The notes under the pieces were generated by a model that was not told the origin of the DNA, searched no databases, and saw nothing but the letters and a program-made list of their open reading frames with translations. The position numbers were made by a program, and so were the translations under genes. From assembly GCA_937920725.1 (NCBI GenBank), contig CALEUW010000027.1, positions 14,784-78,783 on the forward strand: a stretch of 64,000 bases of DNA, written 5' to 3'. This stretch comes from UMGS1601 sp900553335 (GTDB lineage: Bacteria > Bacillota > Clostridia > Oscillospirales > Ruminococcaceae). This document shows, piece after piece, positions 1-8,253 of the stretch; the stretch's first letter is position 1; every line of letters starts with the position of its first letter.

Positions 1-240
1 CGATTTGTAATAGTTCGAAATTATTATTATCGTTACTATACAAACTACGGATATTATAAGGGCGATAATACTGAACATATTGATAAGCCATCGCTTTGTT
101 ATGCTCTGGTGATGCAAAAAACCTTTTATGCTATCCTTAGAAAATACGCCCTTTAGATTTATTTCGCCAAGTTTCTTAAACGGAAACAAAAGCTTTTGAG
201 GAATTGACGCTATAAAATCCTCAAGCTTCTGAAGCTTCAT
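1..240 (-). CDS. Sensor histidine kinase, N-terminal fragment
   Basis: This is an 80-codon open frame that runs off the left edge, so only the N-terminus is present. It begins with ATG after a GGAAGGAG Shine-Dalgarno and reads MKLQKLEDFIASIPQ, followed from about residue 54 by a hydrophobic stretch (INMFSIIALIISVVCIVTII) that looks like a first membrane segment. It lies 38 bp downstream of the response-regulator gene on the same strand, the usual place for the partner kinase of an OmpR-type two-component pair. The HATPase and phosphoacceptor-His domains would lie outside the window, so kinase identity is inferred from position and the membrane segment. Confidence 0.7.
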   Translation of the reverse strand, partial: MKLQKLEDFIASIPQKLLFPFKKLGEINLKGVFSKDSIKGFLHHQSITKRWLINMFSIIALIISVVCIVTIIIISNYYKS

Positions 241-278
241 AAAAGACTCCTTCCTTTTTAGTAATAATAGGGATAAAT

Positions 279-989
279 TTACTGCTGACTGTTAGAAACC
301 CACTTATACCCGAAGCCCCAAATGGTTTGTATATACTGAGGATTGCTCGGCTCGTCCTCGATTTTCATTCTGATTCTTCTTATATTAACGTCAACTATCT
401 TATCCTCGCCGAAATAGCTGTCGCCCCATATTTGGTTCAATATACTCGTTCTGTCAAGCGCCGTATTTTGATTTTTAAAAAAATACTCCATAATTTGGTA
501 TTCAACCTGCGTAAGGTCGATCTGCCTATCATTTTTGTAAACAGTCCTGCTGCGAAGATTAATCGTAAACGGTCCTGATGTTATCGAGGATGCCTCTTCC
601 TCCTGCTTTGGGTGAGCCATATCCACTCTTCGGCATACCGCATCAACTCTTGCAATAAGCTCCGAAATTGAAAACGGCTTTGTGATATAGTCGTCTGCTC
701 CCATCATAAGAGAGGAAACCTTATCCATTTCCTGACTTTTTGCAGAAAGCATTATTATACCCAGCTCCTGAGTCTTTTCTCTGAGCTTTTTACAAACCTG
801 AAATCCGTCTATTCCCGGCATCATAATATCAAGCAGCGCAACATCAAATCTTCCGCCCTGCTCCTCAAAAACTCTTATTGCGTCCTCTCCGCAGTTTACG
901 TCTACTACCTCGTAGCCTACCCTTTGAAGATTTATCACAACAAACTCTCTGATTGAATCCTCATCCTCGCAGACTAATAATCTTCTCAT
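279..989 (-). CDS. OmpR/PhoB-family response regulator
   Basis: This 236-residue DNA-binding response regulator has a receiver domain (about residues 1-120) and a winged-helix Trans_reg_C domain (about 135-232). The receiver shows the acidic pocket EDED at 8-11, phosphoacceptor Asp54 in LLDIMMPG, Ser82, and Lys104 in TKPF. The effector domain has the typical VDVNIRRIRMKIE recognition-helix region and the closing IWGFGYKW motif. It is followed by the membrane kinase fragment and preceded on the same strand by a lipoprotein gene, so the three may form one transcription unit. The stimulus is unknown; a cell-envelope signal is possible given the lipoprotein neighbour, but that is inference. Confidence 0.93.
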   Translation of the reverse strand: MRRLLVCEDEDSIREFVVINLQRVGYEVVDVNCGEDAIRVFEEQGGRFDVALLDIMMPGIDGFQVCKKLREKTQELGIIMLSAKSQEMDKVSSLMMGADDYITKPFSISELIARVDAVCRRVDMAHPKQEEEASSITSGPFTINLRSRTVYKNDRQIDLTQVEYQIMEYFFKNQNTALDRTSILNQIWGDSYFGEDKIVDVNIRRIRMKIEDEPSNPQYIQTIWGFGYKWVSNSQQ

Positions 990-1013
990 TTTAAAACCTC
1001 CGTATTTTTACTT

Positions 1014-1115
1014 GTCTGCAATATAACTCCGTATATCGCTTTCCCGTCTGCAATATACTTCCGTATATTGCTTTACTGATTTACAATATACTTCCGTATA
1101 TTGCTTTACTGATTT
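1014..1115. repeat. Three tandem hairpin repeats of about 33 bp
   Basis: Three imperfect direct repeats run 1014-1045, 1046-1080 and 1081-1113, with the start of a fourth after that. Units 2 and 3 contain CAATATAC-TTCC-GTATATTG, a perfect 8-bp inverted repeat with a 4-base loop; unit 1 has diverged. The array lies between the lipoprotein and response-regulator genes, and the last three codons and stop of the lipoprotein gene are inside unit 3. No T-tract follows the hairpins, so they are not ordinary terminators. Serial hairpins in an intercistronic gap could stabilise or process the mRNA. Confidence 0.8.
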
Positions 1116-2431
1116 ACAATATAAAAACTCTTCTTTATGTCATCAAGCTTTAAGCAAAGCGGATCGTCAACACCCGATCTTTTAACAACATACTTAAGCT
1201 GACCTTGTTCAGATATCAGCATATATCCAAGCGCTCTGTAATTTTCGTATTCGGAATTATTGACAACATTTATTCTAAAAAGCTCGTTATCGTCTTTTTT
1301 TGTCTTTTCGTCATATTTATAAAAAACTGTTTCGCCTGTTTTTTCATCAGTCTTTACCGTTACGCCTTTAATCATATCGCTGTTCATTTTGAAAAAATAG
1401 CCGTCATTGATCGAGTAATAACCCGTGTATTTCGCCTTTAATGTGTAGTTTGAATTAAAACTGCTCCATGTAGTAAGAAGCATCCTCAGGCTGTCGGAAT
1501 CGTCATATCCTGTCACAGTTTTTACGTTAGGAATTTCACAGATCCCATCACCGTCAACATCAAGCGCATTGTATCCCGACGGTCTTTTAGTTTTTTCGGA
1601 AATTTTCTCCTTAAAAACAGTTGCAACGTTTTGAAATGTTCCGTAGCTCTCTGTTATAATATCTGTCATCAAATCCCCGTCAGTTTTAAGGACATCTATA
1701 AACAACGCTTCCTTTCCGTCAGCGGTTTTCCCCTCAACACAGCGGCTGAAAGACGATGTATATTCGGACATATTCACCTTCGCAAGCGTTTTGAACTCAC
1801 CTTTATCCTGTTCAATAACAAATCCCTGAGTCACTCCGCTTTCGCTGTCTATGCTCGCTTTAAAAATATTATAAAACCCATCGTTATTAAGATCCATGAC
1901 CGTTAAAAAGGTATAATTGTCGTTATAAACTGTATCCAAGCATTCCTCATCATACGAATAAACCTGAAACGTGTTGAGCGCAGAGCTTATCGCCTGGTAG
2001 CCTATAATAATGCTTGGCGTCTTTCCCTTTTCAAGAGGCGTTATAAAAATCCTGTCCACCTCTGCCCCGAGCCCCTTAAAATCCACCACTGATCTCCACT
2101 GACCTGAGGTGTCCTGATCAAGTATATTTACATATACTGTGCCTCCGTCCTTGTCAACAGTTGTATGCTGATAAAAAACTATCGCCTCTTCAGTAGGTTC
2201 GTCATCAATATTTTGTATAACAAATGCACTTCTGTTGTCACCGTTTTTAGGATATTTCAAAACTATTTCGCTTCCGGTTACACTTGTAAGCGCCTCGTGT
2301 ATCTCCTTCTGCTGAGCAGTCATCATCGGAGCTTTTAAAAGACCGTCATCTCCAAGATCTTCGTTTATCGAGCAGCCCGCAAGCATAAAACATACTGCTG
2401 CTGTAATAACCGCCGATAAAAATTTCTTCAC
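1106..2431 (-). CDS. Predicted lipoprotein with FG-GAP-like calcium loops
   Basis: This unrecognised secreted lipoprotein has about 441 residues. I place the start at a GTG preceded by GGAAAGGAG rather than at an ATG 22 codons upstream, because the upstream codons overlap a good promoter -10 box. From the GTG the protein begins with Lys-Lys, a hydrophobic stretch and the lipobox LAGC, a type II signal peptide. Later DLNNDGFYNIFK and DVDGDGICEIPN resemble the calcium-binding loops of FG-GAP/VCBS propeller blades, so an extracellular beta-propeller is possible. It is followed by a two-component regulator and kinase and may be an accessory sensor or co-regulated target. Function unknown. Confidence 0.75.
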   Translation of the reverse strand: MKKFLSAVITAAVCFMLAGCSINEDLGDDGLLKAPMMTAQQKEIHEALTSVTGSEIVLKYPKNGDNRSAFVIQNIDDEPTEEAIVFYQHTTVDKDGGTVYVNILDQDTSGQWRSVVDFKGLGAEVDRIFITPLEKGKTPSIIIGYQAISSALNTFQVYSYDEECLDTVYNDNYTFLTVMDLNNDGFYNIFKASIDSESGVTQGFVIEQDKGEFKTLAKVNMSEYTSSFSRCVEGKTADGKEALFIDVLKTDGDLMTDIITESYGTFQNVATVFKEKISEKTKRPSGYNALDVDGDGICEIPNVKTVTGYDDSDSLRMLLTTWSSFNSNYTLKAKYTGYYSINDGYFFKMNSDMIKGVTVKTDEKTGETVFYKYDEKTKKDDNELFRINVVNNSEYENYRALGYMLISEQGQLKYVVKRSGVDDPLCLKLDDIKKSFYIVNQ

Positions 2432-2480
2432 TTTAAGATCAGCTCCTTTCCTTTTCAAGCTCGGCTTGCATATACGAAAT

Positions 2481-2509
2481 ATTATAGCATATTTCAAAAG
2501 ATTTTTAAA
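2481..2509 (-). promoter_or_regulatory. SigA-type promoter for lipoprotein/two-component unit
   Basis: The -10 TATAAT (2481-2486) carries the extended TGC upstream, and the -35 TTTAAA (2504-2509) is at 17-bp spacing. The predicted transcript starts near 2474, which excludes the upstream ATG and supports the GTG start at 2431. Confidence 0.6.
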
Positions 2510-2743
2510 GTGTTTTTCTAAATTATTTTCAAAAATGCTCTGACAGCAAAAACAGCCGAAAACAAATATCGACTGTCCGAATGAACTAGAGGTTCAAAAG
2601 CTCAGATACAAAAATCCAAAAAATCAAGAATGCTAAATACAGAATCAATTAAAACCGCCTTTAATATCAATGTTATCTTTTAGAACATTTTGATTATCCG
2701 GCACAAAAATTATAAATAAATTGACAAATATATAAAAATGCAA

Positions 2744-2772
2744 TAGACAATTGTATAAAAACGTATTATAAT
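2744..2772 (+). promoter_or_regulatory. Promoter upstream of ribbon-helix-helix gene
   Basis: TAGACA (2744-2749) and TATAAT (2767-2772) are separated by 17 bp. The leader to the small gene at 2923 would be about 145 nt. The rest of 2510-2922 is AT-rich, and I see no other gene in it. Confidence 0.6.
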
Positions 2773-2922
2773 ATAACAAAGGGTATTATATAATGACTAG
2801 GTTTTCTAAAATATTAAGCAAGCAATAATACCGTCAGAATTATCACATGAACAAGTATCGTTAGAACTTGATTCTTGGCAATAAATTTTACTTGAAACAG
2901 TAATGCAAGGAGCGTATGGCAA

Positions 2923-3111
2923 ATGTTAAAAATACAGGGAAAGCCTAAAACTGTCAGCAAAACATTCAGACTGCCTAAAGAACTGGTGGAAAAGCTCGAT
3001 AGGATAGCTTGTATAAATAATCTGTCACTAAACCAAATTATAATTCAATGCTTAAATTACGCATTTAACGAGATTATTACAGAAAATACAGAAAAGCCAC
3101 AGGAAAAATAA
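2923..3111 (+). CDS. Small ribbon-helix-helix (Arc/CopG-like) protein
   Basis: This 62-residue protein has the layout of a ribbon-helix-helix DNA-binding domain. A short beta strand around KTFRLPKELVEKLDRIA leads into helix 1, followed by NNLSLNQIIIQCLNYAF as helix 2 and a charged tail. The start ATG has AAGGAG 10 bases upstream. It stands alone, with its own candidate promoter about 150 bp upstream and no visible toxin partner next to it; the adjacent citrate synthase gene is convergent. The long leader and solitary setting suggest an autonomous small regulator. The target is unknown. A second protein of this class is at 63705-63887. Confidence 0.75.
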   Translation: MLKIQGKPKTVSKTFRLPKELVEKLDRIACINNLSLNQIIIQCLNYAFNEIITENTEKPQEK

Positions 3112-3190
3112 ATTTCCATGCGGCTCAATCACGCATTATCATTACGAGTCATCCAGATTATGCCATGCGCATCATCTGTCATTATAATAA

Positions 3191-4531
3191 TTATCTCTTA
3201 TCTATCGTAACATATTCTTTTGATTTTAAAACGCTCTTATATGCAGGACGTATGATTCTGTTTCCTGTAACTATCTCCTCAAATCTGTGTGCACACCAAC
3301 CTGCCATTCTTGAAATTGCAAAAATAGGTGTAAACAAATCCGAAGGAATCTTAAGCATTGTATTTACAAGTCCCGAATACATATCCACATTAGCACAAAC
3401 AGCTTTTTCTTTGCCAACCTCCTTCAAAAGCTCCGGCGTTAAACGCTCGATAGTTTCCAAAAGGTTGAACTCAGCCTCATACTCCGTACCCTTAGCAAGA
3501 CTTTCTGCTCTTTCTTTAAGAATCACTGCTCTAGGATCTGATAGAGTATAAACCGCATGTCCCATACCGTATATAAGGCCTGTTCCATCGTTCGCTTCTT
3601 TTCTGACGATTTTTCTTAAGAAATCAGCGACTTCTCCTTCATCATTCCAGTTATGAACGTTATTCTTGATGCATTCCTGCATTTGTCTTACCTTAGCGTT
3701 TGCTCCTCCGTGTCTTGAGCCTTTAAGCGAGCCTATTGCTGCGGAATAAGCGGCATAAGGATCTGTTCCCGATGAAGTAAGAACCCTGCAACTGAATGTA
3801 GAGTTGTTTCCTCCGCCATGTTCAGCGTGAAGCATCATCAGAAGATCCAAAAGCTTTGCCTCTTCATCTGTAAACTGTCTGTCAGCACGAAGAGTTGACA
3901 AAATCATTTCCGCTGTGCTTTGTCCCTCTATAAGAGGATGCATAAACATACTCTTTCCGAAAAAGCTTCTCTGCTGAACCTGATATGCGTTTACCATAAT
4001 TCTCGGAAGCTTAGCAATAATAGAAATAGCCGTATTGAGCTCGTGATCAGGAGTATGGCTTTCAGGGTTTTGGTCATAGGAATAAAGAGCAAGAATCGAC
4101 CTTCCCATTTTGTTCATAATATCCTTGGACGGCGCTTTCAAAATCATATCCTCAAAGAAATCGTTTGGAAGCTCCCTTTGCGATTCAACAATTTTAGTGA
4201 ACGTTTCAAGCTCCGATTTTGTAGGCAAATTTCCAAACAGCAGCAAGAATACAACCTCTTCAAATCCAAATCGGTTTTCATTGTAGGTGTTTTTAACAAT
4301 ATCCTCAATATTATATCCACGATAAAAAAGCTTTCCCTCAACAGGCTCTTTTTCACCTTCGTTGATTATATATCCGTGAACATTACATATGTTAGTGACA
4401 CCCGCCATTACTCCCGTACCATCAGGATTTCTCAGACCTCTTTTCACTCCATATTTATCATAATACTTCTTATCTATCAGATTGTTGTTAATAAACTGTT
4501 CTCTGAGCATTTCCTGTGCAGTTATCGGCAT
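3191..4531 (-). CDS. gltA: Citrate synthase
   Basis: The 446-residue citrate synthase condenses oxaloacetate and acetyl-CoA. Recognisable active-site blocks are HAEHGGGNNSTFSCRV, GSLKGSRHGGAN (oxaloacetate-binding His), GMGHAVYTLSDPRA (second His) and CANVDMYSG (catalytic Asp), closing with FAISRMAGWCAHRFEE. The N-terminal extension (about residues 1-45, including MAGVTNICNVHGYI) matches the longer clostridial form. The gene is monocistronic with its own near-consensus promoter at 4613-4641. In an anaerobe with PFOR but no visible cycle genes nearby, it most likely feeds a partial oxidative branch towards 2-oxoglutarate and glutamate; that role is inferred. Confidence 0.96.
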   Translation of the reverse strand: MPITAQEMLREQFINNNLIDKKYYDKYGVKRGLRNPDGTGVMAGVTNICNVHGYIINEGEKEPVEGKLFYRGYNIEDIVKNTYNENRFGFEEVVFLLLFGNLPTKSELETFTKIVESQRELPNDFFEDMILKAPSKDIMNKMGRSILALYSYDQNPESHTPDHELNTAISIIAKLPRIMVNAYQVQQRSFFGKSMFMHPLIEGQSTAEMILSTLRADRQFTDEEAKLLDLLMMLHAEHGGGNNSTFSCRVLTSSGTDPYAAYSAAIGSLKGSRHGGANAKVRQMQECIKNNVHNWNDEGEVADFLRKIVRKEANDGTGLIYGMGHAVYTLSDPRAVILKERAESLAKGTEYEAEFNLLETIERLTPELLKEVGKEKAVCANVDMYSGLVNTMLKIPSDLFTPIFAISRMAGWCAHRFEEIVTGNRIIRPAYKSVLKSKEYVTIDKR

Positions 4532-4612
4532 CTAAAATCATTCCTTTCGTATACTGGCTACATCGTAATTTTTATGTTAAAATATCCCATCATACTTATA
4601 AATTATAATTTA

Positions 4613-4641
4613 ATTATACCAAACTTTGCCTAACATGTCAA
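4613..4641 (-). promoter_or_regulatory. Consensus promoter of citrate synthase gene
   Basis: Perfect TTGACA (4636-4641) and TATAAT (4613-4618) lie on the minus strand with a 17-bp spacer. The leader to the ATG at 4531 is about 75 nt. Confidence 0.85.
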
Positions 4642-4737
4642 GTCACGCATATCAGTAAACTCCCCTGAATATATTGCATTATCGGGGGCTGTCCGAAAGC
4701 TCCGCTTTATTTATCAAAACCGAAAGGATAGATTAAA

Positions 4738-5670
4738 ATGAAAAGCACCGCAAAAACACTGCTTGTTCTGGCGCTTGGAATAATGCTCATTCCGTGCCTT
4801 GTTTTTTTTAAAGACAAGCTTCAAAACAACTCCACAAACCCTTTGACCGACGAGGTAAAAATACTGTCCTCGGAGTCCGGCGATATAATCACTATCTCAC
4901 GAAGAGATTATCTATTGTATTCGACACTTGCGGCTATTTCTGCAGACCACAGCGATGAAGTTCTCAAAGCACAGATAGTTTTACAAAATACATATATCGC
5001 ACACGAAAGACAGTTTTTTGAAAAAAGCTTAAACGGTGCAGATATAAGCGATGATGAAACAGTTTATCAAAAAATCCTATCAAAAGATGAAGCTGGTGAG
5101 CTTTACGAAAACCTTGATGAGATCACGGATAAGCTCTACTCTCTTATAGATGAAGTTTATGATGAAATCCTGACATACAAATCCTCACCCATTGCCGTAG
5201 CTTTTTTTGAAAGCTCCTTCGGGCGAACTGAAAGTTCAAAGGACATATGGGGCGAAGAAATAAGCTATCTTAAATCAGTAAGCTGCGAATCTGACAAAGA
5301 TATCGGTGAAACAAGCACAGAAATATCTAATGATGATCTAAAAAAAAAAATAGAATCAGCGTTTGATTTGACATTGTCAGATAACTATAAAAGCTGGATA
5401 AAAATAACTAAAAAAAGCAATGCCGACACTCCTCTTCGCATAGAAATAGACGGACAAAAGGAAGTTTTAGCAAGCGAGTTTTATAAAGCGATAGGTATTT
5501 TATCACAGCACTTCAGCGTATCGGCTTCAGATGATTCTTTCACTTTTATTACAAAAGGTTCCGGACATTTGGTAGGAATGAGTCAATCATATGCTGAAGC
5601 ACTTAGCGATGACGGAAAAGACTACAAACAGATACTTAAATACTTTTTTAACGGCTGCGAAATAACCTAA
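4738..5670 (+). CDS. spoIID: SpoIID/LytB-domain protein, divergent
   Basis: This 310-residue protein has an N-terminal signal anchor (residues about 5-25) followed by a SpoIID/LytB domain. SpoIID is the membrane-bound lytic transglycosylase that works with SpoIIP and SpoIIM during forespore engulfment. Family hallmarks are EVLKAQIVLQNTYI, matching the usual LKAQAVAARTY block, and GSGHLVGMSQSYAEAL near the C-terminus, matching GHGVGMSQ. Divergence is marked: the segment before LKAQ reads LAAISADHSDE, where active SpoIID proteins carry the catalytic Glu (normally AxEMP). It may be a degenerate or specialised paralogue. It is a single gene with SD GAAAGG. Confidence 0.75.
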   Translation: MKSTAKTLLVLALGIMLIPCLVFFKDKLQNNSTNPLTDEVKILSSESGDIITISRRDYLLYSTLAAISADHSDEVLKAQIVLQNTYIAHERQFFEKSLNGADISDDETVYQKILSKDEAGELYENLDEITDKLYSLIDEVYDEILTYKSSPIAVAFFESSFGRTESSKDIWGEEISYLKSVSCESDKDIGETSTEISNDDLKKKIESAFDLTLSDNYKSWIKITKKSNADTPLRIEIDGQKEVLASEFYKAIGILSQHFSVSASDDSFTFITKGSGHLVGMSQSYAEALSDDGKDYKQILKYFFNGCEIT

Positions 5671-5676
5671 GCGCAG

Positions 5677-5835
5677 ATGTCCCCCGCCTCTTTAGGCGGC
5701 GGGTTCCATTTCAGAATTTCAGTGGGAGTTATAATCTCCCACTGAAACCCTGAGGAGCTAACACTCCCTGCGCAGGTTGCAATCAGACGCCACGCTCTGC
5801 TCCTTGCGAGCAAAGCAGAGCATTGCTCCGATTTA
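5677..5835 (-). repeat. Dispersed structured element, copy R1 (divergent)
   Basis: Read on the minus strand this matches the R-element family: the central perfect 12-bp stem TTTCAGTGGGAG/CTCCCACTGAAA (around 5718-5748) and the distal CCGCC/GGCGG hairpin leading into GGGACAT. The proximal GC hairpin is replaced by a longer stem, GCTCTGCT paired with AGCAGAGC around 5794-5821. The element fills most of the gap between spoIID and the sugar-kinase promoter. Strand convention for all R copies: plus means the TTCAATAAG end comes first. Confidence 0.6.
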
Positions 5836-5863
5836 AATTAATGCGGATTAGCTCAAAGACTCC

Positions 5864-5892
5864 TTGAAAAGCATAGCGTTATGTGCTACAAT
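5864..5892 (+). promoter_or_regulatory. Promoter of sugar kinase/araD operon
   Basis: TTGAAA (5864-5869) and TACAAT (5887-5892) lie 17 bp apart, placing the transcript start about 25 nt before the ATG at 5923. It lies directly downstream of element R1. Confidence 0.65.
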
Positions 5893-5922
5893 GTCCTTAG
5901 CTAAACTAATTAGGAGGAAATT

Positions 5923-7509
5923 ATGCAGCAGGAAATAAACGATATCAAATCGGCAAAAACCGCTATTGGAATCGAATTCGGTTCAACAAGAATAAAAGCA
6001 GTGCTTATAGGTTCTGGCAACCAGTGCCTTGCATCGGGAAGCCATACATGGGAGAACAAGCTTCAAGACGGAATATGGACTTATTCAAAGGAAGATATTA
6101 TTTCAGGGCTTCAAAGCGCATATCGCTCACTCAGCGAAGATATCAAAAGTAAATACGATATTCATCTAGAAAAAACAGGAGCTATCGGGATAAGCGCTAT
6201 GATGCACGGATATATTGCGCTTGATAAAAACGATGAACTTCTTACGTCGTTTCGCACATGGCGAAATAATACTACAGCTCAGGCTTCAAAGAAGCTTTCC
6301 AAGCTTTTAGAATTTAACATTCCCGAAAGGTGGAGCGTTTCGCACCTTTATCAGGCAATACTTAACAAAGAGCCTCATTTGTTAAGCTTAAAAAAGGTTA
6401 CAACTCTCGCAGGATATGTTCATTACCTTTTGACAGGCGAAAACGTTTTGGGAATAGGAGATGCTTCAGGAATGTTCCCTATTGATTCCAAAACGCTTTA
6501 CTACAACAAAGAAATGGAAGATAAGTTCAATAAGCTTGTCAGGGAAAGCGGTTACAACTTTACTGTTTCGGACATTTTTCCAAACATTTTAACCGCAGGA
6601 GAATGTGCAGGACACCTTACAAAAGAAGGAGCTGCTTTACTTGATCCAAGCGGCAAGCTTACACCGGGCATTCCTCTATGCCCTCCTGAGGGTGATGCCG
6701 GAACAGGCATGGTTGCGACTGACAGCGTATCGAAACGAACAGGAAACGTATCTGCCGGAACTTCGGTTTTTGCAATGGTAGTACTTGAAAAGAACTTAAA
6801 CAAGGTATATCCTCAGATAGATATCGTCGCTACGCCTGACGGAGCGCCTGTAGCTATGGTTCATGCAAACAATTGCACCTCCGAAATAAATTCGTGGGCG
6901 GTATTGTTTGACGACGTCTTAAAAGCTTTCAGTAAAAACGTAACTCCGGACGAGCTTTACAGCACATTATACCGATCCGCCTTGTCGGGAGAAAAGGACT
7001 GCGGAGGTCTTTTGCCTTACGGATATATTTCAGGAGAAAACATAACCGAAACAGAAAGCGGACGTCCACTTTTTATAAGAAGAGAAAATTCCTCATTTAC
7101 ACTTTCAAACCTCATGAGAGCACATATGTATTCTGCTCTCGGAGCGCTTAAGATCGGTCTTGATATACTGTTTGATGAAGAAAATGTTGCTATCGACAAG
7201 CTTAACTGTCACGGTGGGTTTTTCAAGACTCCTGAGGTCGGTCAGAGGATAATGGCTGCGGCAGCAAATGTTAAAACAAGCGTTACAGCAGAAGCAGGTG
7301 AGGGCGGAGCTTGGGGAATGGCTCTTTTAGCGGCTTTTATGAACGATGAAGAAACCGTCTTGTCAGATTTCTTAAGCAAAAAGGTTTTTGCCGACAGTAA
7401 AACTGTAGACATAGAACCTAGCCGCGAGGATGTTTTAGGCTTTGAGAAGTTTATGGAAAGCTACAAGAAAGCGTTGGCGCTGGAACAAAACGCTTCAAAA
7501 TACATTTAG
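5923..7509 (+). CDS. FGGY-family carbohydrate kinase, probable ribulokinase role
   Basis: The 528-residue kinase has the two-domain FGGY fold. The N-terminal phosphate-1 loop is GIEFGSTRIKAVL, with Glu where most members have Asp. The catalytic-Asp region is PEGDAGTGMVATDS followed by GNVSAGTSVFAM, and the C-terminal adenosine-site segment is CHGGFFKTPEVGQRIMAAA...GEGGAWGMALLAA. The next gene, 10 bp downstream, is araD, so the likely substrate is L-ribulose, making L-ribulose 5-phosphate in arabinose use. Overall it looks xylulokinase-like rather than classical AraB, so a non-orthologous ribulokinase is the favoured reading. SD is AGGAGG, 7 bases from the ATG. No isomerase gene is present in the window. 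Confidence 0.85.
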   Translation: MQQEINDIKSAKTAIGIEFGSTRIKAVLIGSGNQCLASGSHTWENKLQDGIWTYSKEDIISGLQSAYRSLSEDIKSKYDIHLEKTGAIGISAMMHGYIALDKNDELLTSFRTWRNNTTAQASKKLSKLLEFNIPERWSVSHLYQAILNKEPHLLSLKKVTTLAGYVHYLLTGENVLGIGDASGMFPIDSKTLYYNKEMEDKFNKLVRESGYNFTVSDIFPNILTAGECAGHLTKEGAALLDPSGKLTPGIPLCPPEGDAGTGMVATDSVSKRTGNVSAGTSVFAMVVLEKNLNKVYPQIDIVATPDGAPVAMVHANNCTSEINSWAVLFDDVLKAFSKNVTPDELYSTLYRSALSGEKDCGGLLPYGYISGENITETESGRPLFIRRENSSFTLSNLMRAHMYSALGALKIGLDILFDEENVAIDKLNCHGGFFKTPEVGQRIMAAAANVKTSVTAEAGEGGAWGMALLAAFMNDEETVLSDFLSKKVFADSKTVDIEPSREDVLGFEKFMESYKKALALEQNASKYI

Positions 7510-7519
7510 GAGAGAAAAA

Positions 7520-8218
7520 ATGCTTGAAAAACTAAAAGAAGAGGTCTATAAAGCAAATATGCTTTTGCCAAAATACGGACTTGTAACCTTTACATGGGGA
7601 AATGTAAGTGCAATAGACCGTGAATCGGGCTGCTTTGTAATAAAACCGAGCGGCGTTGAATATGACCTTTTATCACCTGATGACATGGTGGTTATGGATC
7701 TAAACGGAAACAAAGTTGAAGGAAGTCTTAATCCCTCCTCCGACACACCCACGCACATTGAACTTTATAAAGCTTTTAAAAACATAGGCGGGATCGTTCA
7801 CACACATTCGTCATACGCAACCTCCTGGGCGCAGTCGGGAAGAGATATTCCCTGCTACGGAACTACCCATGCGGATTATATATATGGAAATGTTCCGTGC
7901 GTGAGATGCCTTACCAAAGAAGAAATCGAACAAAACTACGAAGTCAACACAGGGCTTTTAATTGCTGAGGAATTTAAAAAACGCTCGCTTGTCCCTTTGG
8001 CAACTCCTGCGGTGCTTTGCAAAAATCACGGTCCGTTTACCTGGGGAACTACAGCTTTAAAAGCAGTTGAATGCGCTGTAGTGCTGGAAGAGATCGCAAA
8101 AATGGCATACCGCACCGAGCTTATAAACTCTTCTGCTGCTCCTGCACCAAAAGAGCTTCAGGATAAGCATTATTTCCGAAAACACGGCAAAAACGCTTAT
8201 TACGGACAAAACACCTAA
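7520..8218 (+). CDS. araD: L-ribulose-5-phosphate 4-epimerase
   Basis: This 232-residue class II aldolase/epimerase converts L-ribulose 5-phosphate to D-xylulose 5-phosphate. Zinc ligands are visible in VHTHSSYATSWA (two His) and CKNHGPFTWG (third His); the substrate-binding segment FTWGNVSAIDRESGCFVIKPSG lies near the N-terminus. The start is taken at the ATG with AGGAGAG 6 bases upstream, just past the kinase stop codon. A longer reading that begins inside the kinase gene has no Shine-Dalgarno and unrelated sequence. It forms a two-gene operon with the kinase, and the GNAT gene 35 bp further on may be included. Confidence 0.94.
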   Translation: MLEKLKEEVYKANMLLPKYGLVTFTWGNVSAIDRESGCFVIKPSGVEYDLLSPDDMVVMDLNGNKVEGSLNPSSDTPTHIELYKAFKNIGGIVHTHSSYATSWAQSGRDIPCYGTTHADYIYGNVPCVRCLTKEEIEQNYEVNTGLLIAEEFKKRSLVPLATPAVLCKNHGPFTWGTTALKAVECAVVLEEIAKMAYRTELINSSAAPAPKELQDKHYFRKHGKNAYYGQNT

Positions 8219-8253
8219 AAACGATCCTTTCATGCCAAAACAGGAGCTAAGAA

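Noticed and set aside
1014..1115. Possible CRISPR array
   Set aside because: Units are contiguous with no spacers and only three copies; they are plain tandem hairpins.
2432..2497. N-terminal extension of the lipoprotein gene from an upstream ATG
   Set aside because: It overlaps the -10 box of the gene's promoter, and the GTG downstream has a better Shine-Dalgarno and a clean signal peptide.
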